A stretch of DNA of 64,000 bases from Gammaproteobacteria bacterium Ga0077554 (GTDB lineage: Bacteria; Pseudomonadota; Gammaproteobacteria; Ga0077554; Ga007554): contig LNFF01000025.1 in assembly GCA_001464585.1 (NCBI GenBank), positions 1-64,000 of the forward strand. Reading direction: 5' to 3'. Of the stretch, positions 8,997 through 18,598 are shown piece by piece (positions within the stretch are counted from its first letter, which is position 1; the number at the start of each line of letters is the position of its first letter). The notes beneath the pieces were generated by a model. That model worked only from the letters and a program-made list of their open reading frames with translations. It was not told the DNA's origin and did no database searches. A program made the translations under genes and the position numbers.

Positions 8997-9872
8997 TTAA
9001 CGGCAGGTGGGTAGTCCGCTTTCAAGAGTGGGGTAAAGTAAATCCACGCCTAACTCCTCACGCATCTTGCGGTTATCAATTCGCCGCGATTCTTCAATAA
9101 AAGAGAGCATGCCGGGGGTAAGGCGCGTCCGTGCTTCGGCCATGCTTACGGCAGGGGGGCGCGGCATGCCGAGCAGATCCGCAGTTTTGTTAAAGTATTC
9201 GGTCATGGAACTGGGGCTACCGTCACTGACGTTGTATATCTGCGCAGTTGCACCGTGGTGACCGTGTTTTGCCGCTGCGATACAGATGCGAGCCAGATCG
9301 TCCGCGTGAATACGGTTGCTGTAAGGCGCTTCTTCTTCGCGTACCACTGGCAAGCCTTGCTTGATGCGCTCAATGGGCAAGCGGCCGGGGCCGTAGATGC
9401 CCGGTACACGTAAAATTACTACGGGCACACCCGTGCCGCGCTGCCAATCCTGCAGCGCCATTTCCGCGTCCAAACGCCGCGCGCCACGTTCGCTACGGGG
9501 ATGAGTGGGCGTGTCTTCGCTGATCCAGGCACCCTGGCAGTCACCGTAGACGCCACTGGTGCTAATGTAGACTATTTCCCCCGGCCGGTTTTCTGCAGTG
9601 ATTGCCGCGAGCACGGTGCGCAGGCGCGGGTCTGTGGTGCCGTTGTTGGGTGGGGGAGCGAAATAAAACAGCAGGGTATTCTGGAGCGGCAAATGCACCA
9701 GGCTGTCAACGTCATCCAGATCGCCCTTGACGAGAGTGATGCCCAGATGAGCCAAAGTCCTGGTGGCTTCCACAGAGCGCACCAGGGCGCTCACCGTGCC
9801 ATGCTGCGCCATCCACAATTTTGCGGTGCGTTGACCAATGTCGCCGCAGCCGATGATAAAAGCATGTGTCAT
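8997..9872 (-). CDS. NAD(P)-binding epimerase/reductase-like protein (YeeZ-like)
   Basis: Extended short-chain dehydrogenase/epimerase-type protein, 291 residues from the ATG at 9872. The Rossmann motif G-C-G-D-I-G is at residues 8-13, right after the start M-T-H-A-F-I-I. The active-site-like Y-I-S-T-S-G-V-Y-G and the substrate-side R-V-P-G-I-Y-G-P-G-R follow, then R-I-H-A-D-D-L-A-R. The frame runs upstream to 9947, but a GAGAAC ribosome site and the domain start both favour 9872. Substrate unknown. It is divergent from the 2Fe-2S reductase, with a palindromic repeat between them. Confidence 0.85.
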   Translation of the reverse strand: MTHAFIIGCGDIGQRTAKLWMAQHGTVSALVRSVEATRTLAHLGITLVKGDLDDVDSLVHLPLQNTLLFYFAPPPNNGTTDPRLRTVLAAITAENRPGEIVYISTSGVYGDCQGAWISEDTPTHPRSERGARRLDAEMALQDWQRGTGVPVVILRVPGIYGPGRLPIERIKQGLPVVREEEAPYSNRIHADDLARICIAAAKHGHHGATAQIYNVSDGSPSSMTEYFNKTADLLGMPRPPAVSMAEARTRLTPGMLSFIEESRRIDNRKMREELGVDLLYPTLESGLPTCR

Positions 9873-9903
9873 ATTGTTCTCGTGTAAAATTAGAGCTAAG
9901 TGG

Positions 9904-9923
9904 GGCGGGTTACGTAACCCGCC
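9904..9923. repeat. Perfect 20-bp palindrome between divergent genes
   Basis: GGCGGGTTACGTAACCCGCC is a perfect palindrome. The sequence directly after it (ATGCACGACGCGCAG) recurs at 47662-47676 next to a family B repeat, so this is part of a dispersed repeat rather than clearly an operator of the two divergent genes. Confidence 0.7.
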
Positions 9924-9988
9924 ATGCACGACGCGCAGCAACACCATTCATTTATTCACGGATAGCGACAGCATAACAAAGTTAGGCC

Positions 9989-11020
9989 ATGACTTTCAAA
10001 GTTCATATCGAATCTGGCGCACGTGATTTTACCGTTGCCACTGGAGAAAGCATTATCGACGCCGCTGCACGGCAAGGCGTCATGCTGCCCTATGGATGCC
10101 GTAATGGCCTGTGTGGGGCGTGCAAAGGTCGTGTGGTGGCAGGGCAGGTAGATTATGGCGCATATTCCGTATATGCCTTGAGCGAACAGGAAAAAGCGGC
10201 GGGTCTCGCCTTGTTTTGTCAGGCCAGGCCATTAACGGACATTACCATCGAGCCGCGCAGTTCAGGCGCTGATGGGCAGGATACGGTAGTGAAAAGATTA
10301 CCGTGCCGGGTGGAAAAGAAAGAATTGCTCGCTCCCGATGTGATGCGCTTATATCTCAAGTTGCCTAATACCGAGCGCCTGCTGTATGTGGCAGGGCAAT
10401 ATATCAATATTATATTGCGTGATGGCCGCAGACGTAGCTTCTCAATGGCCGGTATGTCACCACCGCAACACGGACTGGTGGAACTGCATATTGCCAAGGT
10501 AGCGGGAGGAGAATTTACTGGCCATGTTTTTGGAGGCATGAAAGAAAAAGACATCCTGCGCATCGAAGGTCCTTTAGGAGATTTCACCCTGCGTAAAGGC
10601 TCGGCGCGCCCGATTATTTTTCTGGCGGCAGGCACCGGTTTTGCGCCCATTAAAGCCATCATCGAAGAGGCTTTGGCGCAAGGTATTCAGCGTCCCATGT
10701 ATCTGTATTGGGGCGCCACTGCGCGTGCCGGTTTATATCTTGAGAGCGTTGTGCAAGGCTGGATGAGTGAGGCAGGAAACCTGAGCTATGTGCCAGTGTT
10801 ATCCCGTCCCGCGCCTAAAGATCACTGGCAGGGTAAACGGGGCTATGTGCAGGATGCCGCCGTAACCGACTTCCCTGATCTGCACGGTTTTGAAGTCTAT
10901 GCAAGTGGCGCGCCCGCCATGATTAATGCCGCACGTCAAACGTGTCTGGCGCACGGCTTGCTGCCGGGGTATTTTTATTTTGATGCGTTTGAGTTTGCTA
11001 ACGATAGGGTGTCTCTATAA
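9989..11020 (+). CDS. 2Fe-2S ferredoxin/FAD/NAD(P)H oxidoreductase (CDP-6-deoxy-glucoseen reductase-like)
   Basis: Electron-transfer protein of 343 residues with three domains. An N-terminal plant-type ferredoxin domain has C37, C42, C45 and C77 as cluster ligands (C-R-N-G-L-C-G-A-C pattern). An FAD-binding barrel has R-S-F-S at 149-152. An NAD(P)-binding domain has A-A-G-T-G-F-A-P at 213-220. The layout matches the AscD/RfbI (CDP-6-deoxy-delta-3,4-glucoseen reductase) annotation often used for such genes, and also the reductase components of ring-hydroxylating oxygenases. No sugar or oxygenase gene is adjacent, so the electron acceptor is unknown. Confidence 0.88.
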   Translation: MTFKVHIESGARDFTVATGESIIDAAARQGVMLPYGCRNGLCGACKGRVVAGQVDYGAYSVYALSEQEKAAGLALFCQARPLTDITIEPRSSGADGQDTVVKRLPCRVEKKELLAPDVMRLYLKLPNTERLLYVAGQYINIILRDGRRRSFSMAGMSPPQHGLVELHIAKVAGGEFTGHVFGGMKEKDILRIEGPLGDFTLRKGSARPIIFLAAGTGFAPIKAIIEEALAQGIQRPMYLYWGATARAGLYLESVVQGWMSEAGNLSYVPVLSRPAPKDHWQGKRGYVQDAAVTDFPDLHGFEVYASGAPAMINAARQTCLAHGLLPGYFYFDAFEFANDRVSL

Positions 11021-11251
11021 ATTTGATCAAGCCGGGGGTAAATGCCATGGCCGAGCCTTCCGGATATCTGTGAAAGTTGCATACGGCAGAATGGGGTAGG
11101 GGCGAGGCTATTGTATCCCAACCGTACTATCTGTCGAATAAAGTACGGCTTATGATCGACTTTCTTAAGCACAATATGCCCCAGCCATTTATCCACCTCA
11201 AAACACCTTGAAAAATCGGTTTTTTGGCCGATGACTATAATGAGCTTCTAT

Positions 11252-11362
11252 ACTATATGATCCGACCAGGTGGAGTTTGAAGCCACTATTCACGCCGAGA
11301 TAGTTCAAACGTGAGATTTCTTGCTTCAAAAGTTAAAACTTCACCTGGCCGGATCAAATAGT
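11252..11362. mobile_element. MITE-like element with 27-bp imperfect terminal inverted repeats
   Basis: ACTATATGATCCGACCAGG (from 11252) and the reverse complement of the right end, ACTATTTGATCCGGCCAGG (from 11362), continue to GTTT over 27 bp with three mismatches. The 57 bp between them has no gene. It lies in the 519-bp gap between the reductase and clpS. I see nothing else supportable in this gap apart from clpS leader sequence. Confidence 0.6.
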
Positions 11363-11539
11363 GCAAATGCTGCCCGGTATTTTTTAATCAAACCATTCAA
11401 GTTTAAGATAAAAAACTCATGCTTTAATGAAAAATGGCTGGTGGATATTGAGTTTTTGGAAGATGGCCCCCATTAACTCATGGCGTGTTGATGCAGCTTA
11501 GTAGGTTTTTTGGTGAATTTTAGTTACAATCAAGTCACC

Positions 11540-11860
11540 ATGAAAGAAGGCTCACAGGATAATCATGACGATGGGTTAGCGCTTGAGGAGGCCAAGCCTA
11601 AACTCAAGCGCCCACCGTTATACAAGGTGTTGGTGTTGAATGATGATTACACGCCAATGGAGTTTGTCGTCTATATTCTGGAGGTGTTTTTTAGCATGAG
11701 CCAGGAAAAAGCCACGCAGGTGATGTTGCATGTGCATACGCGCGGTGTGGGCGTGTGTGGTGTATACACGCGTGACATCGCGGAAACCAAGGTGGCGCAA
11801 GTAACGCAGTGCGCACAGGAAAATCAGCACCCATTGAAATGTACCATGGAAGAAATGTAG
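11540..11860 (+). CDS. clpS: ATP-dependent Clp protease adaptor ClpS
   Basis: N-recognin that binds proteins with destabilising N-terminal residues and hands them to ClpAP. From the ATG at 11540 it has 106 residues, the usual length, with an unstructured acidic N-terminal arm. The core starts [16 protein letters not shown], where the N-D-D-Y-T-P-M block forms the N-degron pocket, then [15 protein letters not shown]. The frame is open 30 bases further upstream, but the ATG gives the family's normal start. clpA follows 92 bases later. Confidence 0.95.
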   Translation: MKEGSQDNHDDGLALEEAKPKLKRPPLYKVLVLNDDYTPMEFVVYILEVFFSMSQEKATQVMLHVHTRGVGVCGVYTRDIAETKVAQVTQCAQENQHPLKCTMEEM

Positions 11861-11952
11861 GCGAAGAGGCATAGGCATTTCTGTGGCAATGTCAGGTTGG
11901 GCGAAGGGAGTGGAGTAATTATTTAATGGTTTTTTATTGAGAGATTGAATCC

Positions 11953-14217
11953 ATGTTAAGCAAAGACCTTGAGTTTACGCTTAACCTCGCTTTCCGCGAG
12001 GCGCGCGATAGAATGCACGAATTCATGACTGTCGAGCATTTGCTGCTCGCTTTGCTGGATAATCCTGGCGCGGTGGCGGTGTTGCGTGCGTGCGGTGCCG
12101 ATATTGAAGTGTTGAAAAAAGATCTTGCCGCCTTCGTTGATGAAAATACCCCGCTGTTGAGCGCACACGACAAGCGCGATACGCAGCCGACCCTTGGTTT
12201 TCAGCGTGTACTCCAGCGCGCCGTATTTCATGTGCAGTCTTCCGGTAAAAAAGAAGTTCTGGCCGCGAATGTCCTGGTCGCCATTTTTGGTGAGCAGGAT
12301 TCGCAGGCCGTGTATTTGCTGGGCAAGCAGAACATCACGCGTCTTGATGTAGTGAACTACATTTCGCACGGCATTTCCAAAGTCCACGGTGACGGGGAGG
12401 GCGCATCTCCTGCGTCAAGTGATGATGAGGCGGGCGGTGATGCCCCCGCCAAAACCCCGCTGGAAAGTTTCGCCGTCAACCTTAATCAACTGGCGCGGCG
12501 TGGCAAGATTGACCCGTTGATTGGCCGCAAGCATGAAATTCAGCGCACCATTCAGATCCTGTGCCGCCGCCGCAAGAACAATCCGTTATATGTCGGTGAA
12601 GCAGGCGTGGGTAAAACCGCGCTGGCTGAAGGCCTGGCGAAAATGATCGTGGATGGCGAAGTGCCTGAAGTGCTGGCGCACAGCACGGTCTATTCGCTGG
12701 ATTTAGGCGCGCTCCTGGCCGGCACTAAATATCGCGGTGATTTTGAGAAGCGCTTGAAAGGCGTCATCAATCAATTACAGAAAGAGCCGGGCGCTATTTT
12801 GTTTATTGATGAAATCCACACCATCATTGGCGCCGGCGCGGCCTCGGGTGGCGTAATGGATGCGTCGAACCTGATCAAGCCGGTGCTGGCGTCGGGCGCG
12901 TTAAAGTGCATTGGCTCGACCACCTATCAGGAATACCGGGGCGTGTTTGAAAAAGACCGCGCCCTGGCGCGGCGCTTTCAGAAGATTGATGTCGCTGAGC
13001 CTACCGTTGAAGAGACGATACAGATTCTTGAAGGCTTGAAATCGCGCTTTGAAGAGCATCACCATGTCAAATATTCCAGGCAAGCATTGCGTGCAGCAGC
13101 CGAGCTGGCGGCACGCTATATCAACGATCGTTTTTTACCGGACAAAGCCATTGATGTGATCGACGAAGTCGGCGCGAACCAGCATTTATTACCCGCTAAC
13201 AAGCGCAAGAAAGTGATCAATGTTAAAGAAATTGAAGACATTATTGCCAAGATTGCGCGCATCCCGCCAAAAAGCGTTTCAAGTTCCGACAAAGATGTGC
13301 TGCGGCATCTGGAACGCAACCTGAAGATGCTGGTGTTTGGGCAGGATCAGGCTATTGAATCTTTAGCATCGGCGATTAAAATGTCGCGTGCTGGTCTGGG
13401 CAATGTGCAAAAACCGATAGGTTCATTTTTGCTGGCAGGGCCTACGGGCGTGGGTAAAACTGAAGTCACGCGCCAGCTCGCGCATGTCATGGGCATCGAA
13501 CTGATTCGTTTTGATATGTCGGAATATATGGAGCGCCATACCGTGTCGCGCCTGATTGGCGCGCCGCCCGGCTATGTCGGCTTTGATCAAGGCGGCTTGC
13601 TCACGGAGGCGGTCACCAAGCATCCGCACGCGGTATTGTTGCTTGATGAAATCGAAAAAGCGCATCCCGATGTGTTTAACATTCTGTTGCAGGTAATGGA
13701 TCACGGCACGCTCACCGACAATAACGGGCGCAAGGCAGATTTTCGCAATGTGATTCTGGTGATGACCACCAATGCGGGCGCCGAGCAGATGGGTCGTAGC
13801 TCGATGGGTTTTGTGCATCAGGACCATGTCAGTGATTCCGGTGAGGCTATCAAGCGGCTGTTCAGTCCGGAATTTCGTAATCGCCTCGATGCGACTATTC
13901 AGTTCAAATCTTTGGACAGCGCGACGATTGCGTTTGTGGTCGACAAATTCATCATTGAGCTTGAAACCCAGCTTGAAGAAAAACGCGTTACTCTCGAGGT
14001 TGACAGTGCAGCACGTCAATGGCTGGCGCTGCATGGTTACGACGAAAAGATGGGCGCACGCCCTATGGCGCGGGTGATTCAGGAAAATATCAAGCGGCCT
14101 CTCGCGGAAGAACTGCTCTTCGGCAAGTTGGCGCGTGGGGGACACATCCGCATTTCCGTGCGTAATGAAAAGCTGGCGTTTGAAATGGAAGGGGCTGAAG
14201 AGTTACAGGAAAGTTAA
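11953..14217 (+). CDS. clpA: ATP-dependent Clp protease ATP-binding subunit ClpA
   Basis: AAA+ unfoldase that feeds substrates into ClpP. At 754 residues it has the usual ClpA length (E. coli 758). The N domain with two Clp repeats (M-L-S-K-D-L-E and following, to about 145) is the ClpS docking site. The first ATPase has Walker A G-E-A-G-V-G-K-T at 215-222 and the second G-P-T-G-V-G-K-T at 496-503, with Walker [11 protein letters not shown]. The ClpP-binding loop lies between the second Walker motifs. It follows clpS and precedes convergent infA; ate and aat are a few kilobases downstream. Confidence 0.97.
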   Translation: MLSKDLEFTLNLAFREARDRMHEFMTVEHLLLALLDNPGAVAVLRACGADIEVLKKDLAAFVDENTPLLSAHDKRDTQPTLGFQRVLQRAVFHVQSSGKKEVLAANVLVAIFGEQDSQAVYLLGKQNITRLDVVNYISHGISKVHGDGEGASPASSDDEAGGDAPAKTPLESFAVNLNQLARRGKIDPLIGRKHEIQRTIQILCRRRKNNPLYVGEAGVGKTALAEGLAKMIVDGEVPEVLAHSTVYSLDLGALLAGTKYRGDFEKRLKGVINQLQKEPGAILFIDEIHTIIGAGAASGGVMDASNLIKPVLASGALKCIGSTTYQEYRGVFEKDRALARRFQKIDVAEPTVEETIQILEGLKSRFEEHHHVKYSRQALRAAAELAARYINDRFLPDKAIDVIDEVGANQHLLPANKRKKVINVKEIEDIIAKIARIPPKSVSSSDKDVLRHLERNLKMLVFGQDQAIESLASAIKMSRAGLGNVQKPIGSFLLAGPTGVGKTEVTRQLAHVMGIELIRFDMSEYMERHTVSRLIGAPPGYVGFDQGGLLTEAVTKHPHAVLLLDEIEKAHPDVFNILLQVMDHGTLTDNNGRKADFRNVILVMTTNAGAEQMGRSSMGFVHQDHVSDSGEAIKRLFSPEFRNRLDATIQFKSLDSATIAFVVDKFIIELETQLEEKRVTLEVDSAARQWLALHGYDEKMGARPMARVIQENIKRPLAEELLFGKLARGGHIRISVRNEKLAFEMEGAEELQES

Positions 14218-14229
14218 GGGTGTCCGCGT

Positions 14230-14280
14230 TTGTCATTTCGAGCGGAGCGAGAAATGACAAACTGGCCTCGAAATGACAAC
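14230..14280. repeat. Dispersed GTCATTTCG palindromic repeat, copy 1
   Basis: TTGTCATTTC (14230-14239) and GAAATGACAA (14251-14260) form a perfect 10-bp hairpin around GAGCGGAGCGA, followed by a second GAAATGACAA (14270-14279). Related copies are at 26133-26238 and 44897-44966. It lies between clpA and infA and may also serve as a transcription end for both. Confidence 0.7.
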
Positions 14281-14307
14281 TTGTGAGCGAAGGTTCCGTA
14301 GAGGTTG

Positions 14308-14526
14308 TTAGCGAGCCCGAAAAATAATACGGCCCTTGCTTAAATCATAAGGGGTCATTTCTACAGTGACTCGGTCCCCCGTCAAAATACGAATGTAATT
14401 TTTGCGCATTTTTCCGGAAATGTGGGCGGTTACCACGTGTCCGTTATCTAGTTGTACGCGAAACATGGTATTAGGCAGCGTATCCAATACCGCGCCCTCC
14501 ATTTCAATATGATCTTCTTTTGCCAT
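14308..14526 (-). CDS. infA: Translation initiation factor IF-1
   Basis: OB-fold initiation factor that occupies the ribosomal A site. It has exactly 72 residues and reads M-A-K-E-D-x-I-E-M-E-G at the start, [24 protein letters not shown] in the middle, and G-R-I-I-F-R at the end. It is convergent with clpA. The association of infA with clpA, aat and ate is typical of gammaproteobacteria. Confidence 0.98.
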   Translation of the reverse strand: MAKEDHIEMEGAVLDTLPNTMFRVQLDNGHVVTAHISGKMRKNYIRILTGDRVTVEMTPYDLSKGRIIFRAR

Positions 14527-14773
14527 TCAAACAATGCCTTGGAGATAAAAGTGGGTTTAGCTAAGGTTTTAGCCCAGGATATAGCCCGCTATTGTGCCTG
14601 AGTTTTACCAAATTGGCAAAAAAGCCGTTATGTGGAACCTTTGACCGCAAGAGTTGTTGGGAGTGTGTTACTATTTAACGTACAGCTGGAGGCTGTTTTA
14701 CGAGTGTCGGCCGCTATATTTCATTAGCCCGGCAAGCTTTTGTGTTGCACTTTACGGATGAGGAATGACGACC

Positions 14774-16450
14774 ATGGCCTGGATTAACCCAAAAACAATA
14801 TTGATAATTTTTACCCTGCTAATGGCGGGGGTAGTGAGCGGCTGCGCGGGTGGGGGGGGTGATGATACCCCCAGCGCGGCGACTGCTCCGGTGGTGCTGA
14901 TCACCAGTCCCGCCAATAATGCGACGGGAGTGCTGCTGACCAAGCCGATTGCAGTGGCATTTTCCAAAGTAATGAAAGCCGATACATTTACCGCCACTAC
15001 ATTTACTGCTAAATCAAGCACTGGCAGTGTTGTCAATGGCACGATTACCTATGAGAACGACTACGCTACACTAACACCTTTGCCTTCTGCATTGCTGGCT
15101 CCCAGTACACTTTATACTGTTACCGTTGCGCGAGTGCAGGCATCGGATGGAATTATGTTGGCCGCACCCTATTCGTGGAGTTTTACGACTGGGCCGCTGG
15201 ATCCCGGTTTTGGTAATGGCGGTGTAGTGATCACGCCAGTTTCAATGACGCTGGGGGATGGCGCACGTGCGGTGGCCGTACAGCCTGCCGATGGCAAGGT
15301 TGTGGCCGTGGGGTATGTTGATAGCGGTAACGGAAATTATGATTTTGCCGTGGCGCGTTACAACACGGATGGCACTCTGGATACCAGCTTTGGTGGGAAT
15401 GGTATTGTCACCACCGCCATATCGGCAGGCCGCGATGAAGCGCGTGCTGTGGCGATTCAACCGCTTAATGGCCAGATTGTGGTAGCCGGTGTTACAACTA
15501 ATAATAGTACAGGCACAGATTTTGTAGTGGCCCGCTATAACTCCGCAGATGGCAGTCTGGATACAAGCTTTAACACGAACGGATACATAGTAACCGACTT
15601 TGGTGTCACTAAGGACGAAGCCTTTGCCATGGCCATTCAATCTACGGGCAAGATTGTAGTGGTTGGGCAAACGGGATCGCTTACCGATTCAAGTTTTGCC
15701 ATGGCGCGTTATAACACTAACGGTACGCTTGACACCACCACATTTGGTACGAGCGGCCTGCAGAGGACATCTTTTGGGAATGGAGTTGATGCGGCTTATG
15801 CTGTTGCCATTCAAGATGTCACTGACAAGATCGTTGTCGCCGGCATTACCGATAGTACCCTGGGTGACGGTATCAATAACGATTTTGCTTTGGCCCGTTA
15901 TGACGCTAATGGTATTTTAGATGGCACATTTGATATGGATGGACAAGTGACGACCGCAATAGGCGTGGCTGATGAAGGTGCTTTTGCAGTCGGGATTCAG
16001 CAGTCTACTGGCAAGATTGTGGCGGCGGGCGCGGTTTTTAATACCGCCAGTAATAATAATGACTTTGGGTTGGTGCGCTACCATGATAATGGGGCATTGG
16101 ATACTACCTTTGGCGCAGCCAGCACTATACCAGGGACAGTGCTTACCGATATGGCAGGTAGTAACGATGTTGCGCTGGCTTTGATGATTCAGGCCGATGA
16201 CAAGATTATGGTGGGTGGTGCGGCCTTTGTAACAGGCCAAGACAATGATTTGGCTCTGGCACGTTACAACACGGATGGCAGTGCAGACACGACGTTTGAC
16301 GCCGATGGTAAAGTCGTTACCAATATTAGTGCGGCGCATGATACGGCTTATGGACTGGCGTTGCGGCCCGATAGTAAAGTGGTGCTGGTGGGCAGCACAG
16401 GCACTGGAACCGACTCGAACTTCTTACTGGTAGGATTTATTGCCCCTTGA
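14774..16450 (+). CDS. Lipoprotein with Ig-like domain and seven delta-60 repeats
   Basis: Probable outer-envelope lipoprotein of 558 residues, function unknown. A hydrophobic signal ends in the lipobox V-S-G-C. A Gly-rich stretch leads to a bacterial Ig-like (Big_5/SbsA-type) domain (S-P-A-N-N-A-T-G-V to S-W-S-F-T-T-G). It is followed by seven repeats of about 55 residues, each with F-x-V/L-A-R-Y-N and L-D-T-S-F-G-x-x-G, the delta-60 repeat expected to form beta-propeller blades. Start: GGATGAGGA sits about 9 bases before the ATG at 14774; an in-frame ATG at 14765 directly abuts that site. A related smaller protein follows at once. Confidence 0.8.
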   Translation: MAWINPKTILIIFTLLMAGVVSGCAGGGGDDTPSAATAPVVLITSPANNATGVLLTKPIAVAFSKVMKADTFTATTFTAKSSTGSVVNGTITYENDYATLTPLPSALLAPSTLYTVTVARVQASDGIMLAAPYSWSFTTGPLDPGFGNGGVVITPVSMTLGDGARAVAVQPADGKVVAVGYVDSGNGNYDFAVARYNTDGTLDTSFGGNGIVTTAISAGRDEARAVAIQPLNGQIVVAGVTTNNSTGTDFVVARYNSADGSLDTSFNTNGYIVTDFGVTKDEAFAMAIQSTGKIVVVGQTGSLTDSSFAMARYNTNGTLDTTTFGTSGLQRTSFGNGVDAAYAVAIQDVTDKIVVAGITDSTLGDGINNDFALARYDANGILDGTFDMDGQVTTAIGVADEGAFAVGIQQSTGKIVAAGAVFNTASNNNDFGLVRYHDNGALDTTFGAASTIPGTVLTDMAGSNDVALALMIQADDKIMVGGAAFVTGQDNDLALARYNTDGSADTTFDADGKVVTNISAAHDTAYGLALRPDSKVVLVGSTGTGTDSNFLLVGFIAP

Positions 16451-16452
16451 CA

Positions 16453-17769
16453 ATGATGCGAAAACATTCTCACTCAATGGCGATGCTGCTGGCGGCCGTA
16501 TTCTTTTTATTGCTGAGTAGCTGTAACTGGCAAGGGGAAAGCCCCCGCGATAATACCCAGGATGATCTAAGGGTAGTATTCCAAATTCCTGCGCAGTTGA
16601 CCAATGATCCCAACTCGCCTACTGCGGGCGCATCAGTAGATGTGGCTATCGCGGTGGCGTTTTCGCGGCAGATGGATCTGTGTTCGTTTACTGCGGCGTC
16701 GCTGCTATTGAGCACCAACGGAAATCCGGTGAGTGGCTTTATTTTTCATCGTCCTACAGATTCTTATCCCAATGGTTTTATGCTTTTTCAGCCCGCCACG
16801 CCCTTGGCTTATGATGCCATTTATACGGTGACCATAAAGGCAGGCGTGCGGGCCATGGATGGTACTGTGCTGCCAGCCGATTACTCCTGGAATTTTATGA
16901 CGGGATCACCCCCTCCTAACCTGGGGGGTGGCCCTGCGCCCAGCATTAGCCGGGCTGCGCCGTTGGCGGCGTCTCCTATTACATGTGAAACACCGGCTGC
17001 GGCAATCCAGGCCGATGGCAAGGTGATCGCCGCCGGACATATCAATGGCGCGAATTTCATGGAATTTGTGGTGGCTCGATATAACGCCAGTGGGGGATTG
17101 GATGCCGCATTCAGTGGCGACGGCATCGCATCAACTATCATCGGCTCAGGGCATTCGCAGGCCCTGGCGGCAACGGTGCAGGCCGATGGCAGGATCGTCG
17201 CCGTGGGTGTGGGATCCAATGCCACGGATAAAGATTTTGCATTGGCGCGATACCTGGCCGATGGCAGTTTTGATCCTACCTTTAGTGATGATGGTCGCCA
17301 TGCAGTGGACTTGGGTACGGGGAAGGACGAACGTGCCGTGGCGGTGGCGGTGCAGACTGATGGCAAGATAATAGTGGCAGGTTCAGGCAGTGATGGCGCG
17401 GCGTTTATTCTGGCGCGTTACAATGCGGACGGCAGTGCCGACACTACTTTTGGCGCCAGCGGTATTGTGAGTACCTCTGTCCCTATGAATAGCGAGGCGA
17501 GTTATGCCATGGTGTTGCAGGGTGATGGAAAAATAGTGGTGGCCAATAAAGCGCTGGTTGGCGCGACGCAGGTGACTGTGACGCGTTACAATACCGATGG
17601 CAGCGTCGATACTACGTTTAATGGCGGTGCTCCACTGGCGTTGCCGCTCACCGCGCAGCAAGCCACTGCAACACTGGCCGCGCATGCCGATGGCCGGATT
17701 GCGTTGGTTCAACATAGCGGCGTGGGTGCGACGGCTCAGTTTACGGTGCTGGATTATCTGGTGTATTGA
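16453..17769 (+). CDS. Lipoprotein with Ig-like domain and about four delta-60 repeats
   Basis: Paralogue of the preceding gene, 438 residues, function unknown. The signal peptide ends L-S-S-C-N, a good lipobox. An Ig-like (Big_5-type) domain ends Y-S-W-N-F-M-T-G, then a Pro/Gly-rich linker, then repeats with V-V-A-R-Y-N-A-S-G-G-L-D-A-A-F-S-G-D-G and similar. Only about four recognisable delta-60 units remain against seven in its neighbour, and the last is degenerate. The start (ATG at 16453 or 16456) lies 2-5 bases after the upstream stop, so the two are translationally linked. The pair interrupts an otherwise typical clpA-infA-ate-aat neighbourhood. Confidence 0.78.
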   Translation: MMRKHSHSMAMLLAAVFFLLLSSCNWQGESPRDNTQDDLRVVFQIPAQLTNDPNSPTAGASVDVAIAVAFSRQMDLCSFTAASLLLSTNGNPVSGFIFHRPTDSYPNGFMLFQPATPLAYDAIYTVTIKAGVRAMDGTVLPADYSWNFMTGSPPPNLGGGPAPSISRAAPLAASPITCETPAAAIQADGKVIAAGHINGANFMEFVVARYNASGGLDAAFSGDGIASTIIGSGHSQALAATVQADGRIVAVGVGSNATDKDFALARYLADGSFDPTFSDDGRHAVDLGTGKDERAVAVAVQTDGKIIVAGSGSDGAAFILARYNADGSADTTFGASGIVSTSVPMNSEASYAMVLQGDGKIVVANKALVGATQVTVTRYNTDGSVDTTFNGGAPLALPLTAQQATATLAAHADGRIALVQHSGVGATAQFTVLDYLVY

Positions 17770-17808
17770 TGCGTAGCGACTGTTCGTGCTGATACATTCG
17801 AGTCAAAT

Positions 17809-17845
17809 GTAGGGTGGGCTGCTAAGCCCACCAAGTGTTGTGCAG
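17809..17845. repeat. GTAGGGTGGGC-type dispersed repeat
   Basis: GGTGGGCT and AGCCCACC (17813-17832) pair around four bases; TGTTG/CAACA follows. A related copy, GGTGGGTT-AACCCACC, is at 47542-47560. It sits between convergent genes and could end transcription. Confidence 0.6.
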
Positions 17846-17857
17846 CAACACAAAGCA

Positions 17858-18598
17858 TTACCTGGATATGGTTGATGACACATCCACATCAGGCAATACC
17901 ATAACCCACTGCCCACGCTGATACATCTCCAATGGCCGGTAGTGTTCTTTGTAATTCATTTTCGGCGACTCTTTAATCCAGTATCCCAGATACAGCCACG
18001 TCAGGTTCAATCGTTTGGCGTGTTCGATTTGCCAGAGCACGGCATACACGCCCAAACTGCGTTGCGCATGTTGCGGGTCAAAAAACGTATACACGGCTGA
18101 TAAACCCTGCTGTAGATGATCCACCACCGCCACGGCGAGCAGTTGGCCGTGCAGGCGAAATTCGTAAAAACCAGTGTCGATATGCGGGCTGGCAAGAAAT
18201 GCGAGATAGCTGTCGGGATCAGGGTCATCCATGCCGCCACTGGCGTGACGCTGCGCGAGGTAACGCTGATACAGGTCAAAATGTTCGTCACTGCGCAACG
18301 GAGCAACACACTGTACGTCAAGATCGTGATTGCGCCGCCAGACGCGTCTCTGAATTCGGCTGGGTTTAAAGGTGGCGACCGGCACGCGCACCGGAATACA
18401 TGCCTGGCAATGTGCACAGCGTGGCCGGTAGACGCGTTCGCCACTGCGGCGAAAACCATAATCAATCAGCATGCTGTAGAGCGGCGTGTTGATCGCGGCC
18501 TGCGGATCTGCCAGCAGCGTGGCGGCGCTCTGCCCTGCCAGGTAGCTGCAGGTATGCGGCATGGTCGCGTAAAAAGTCAGGGCGCTGATGCTGGTCAT
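17858..18598 (-). CDS. bpt: Aspartate/glutamate leucyl-transferase (Ate/Bpt family)
   Basis: Adds an amino acid (leucine in Bpt-type enzymes) from tRNA to proteins with N-terminal Asp or Glu, creating a ClpS degron. The 246-residue protein has the N-terminal Cys cluster C-x-Y-L ... R-P-R-C-A-H-C-Q-A-C-I-P-V-R-V, the G-G-M-D-D-P-D-P-D-S-Y block, and the C-terminal L-Y-L-G-Y-W-I-K-E-S-P-K-M-N-Y-K. The frame extends upstream to 18757, but the ATG at 18598 overlaps the aat stop in an ATGA junction, which decides the start. aat, ate, clpS and clpA together supply an N-degron pathway. Confidence 0.93.
   Translation of the reverse strand: MTSISALTFYATMPHTCSYLAGQSAATLLADPQAAINTPLYSMLIDYGFRRSGERVYRPRCAHCQACIPVRVPVATFKPSRIQRRVWRRNHDLDVQCVAPLRSDEHFDLYQRYLAQRHASGGMDDPDPDSYLAFLASPHIDTGFYEFRLHGQLLAVAVVDHLQQGLSAVYTFFDPQHAQRSLGVYAVLWQIEHAKRLNLTWLYLGYWIKESPKMNYKEHYRPLEMYQRGQWVMVLPDVDVSSTISR

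Noticed and set aside
10975-11196. Minus-strand open frame of 73 codons after the reductase gene
   Set aside because: Overlaps the reductase 3' end, has no ribosome site and no recognisable domain.
13423-14145. Minus-strand open frame of 240 codons within clpA
   Set aside because: Shadow of clpA; no motif and no ribosome site.
15242-17400. Regular spaced repeats that might be a CRISPR or minisatellite
   Set aside because: The periodicity is about 165-180 bp and is explained by delta-60 protein repeats; the units are diverged in DNA.
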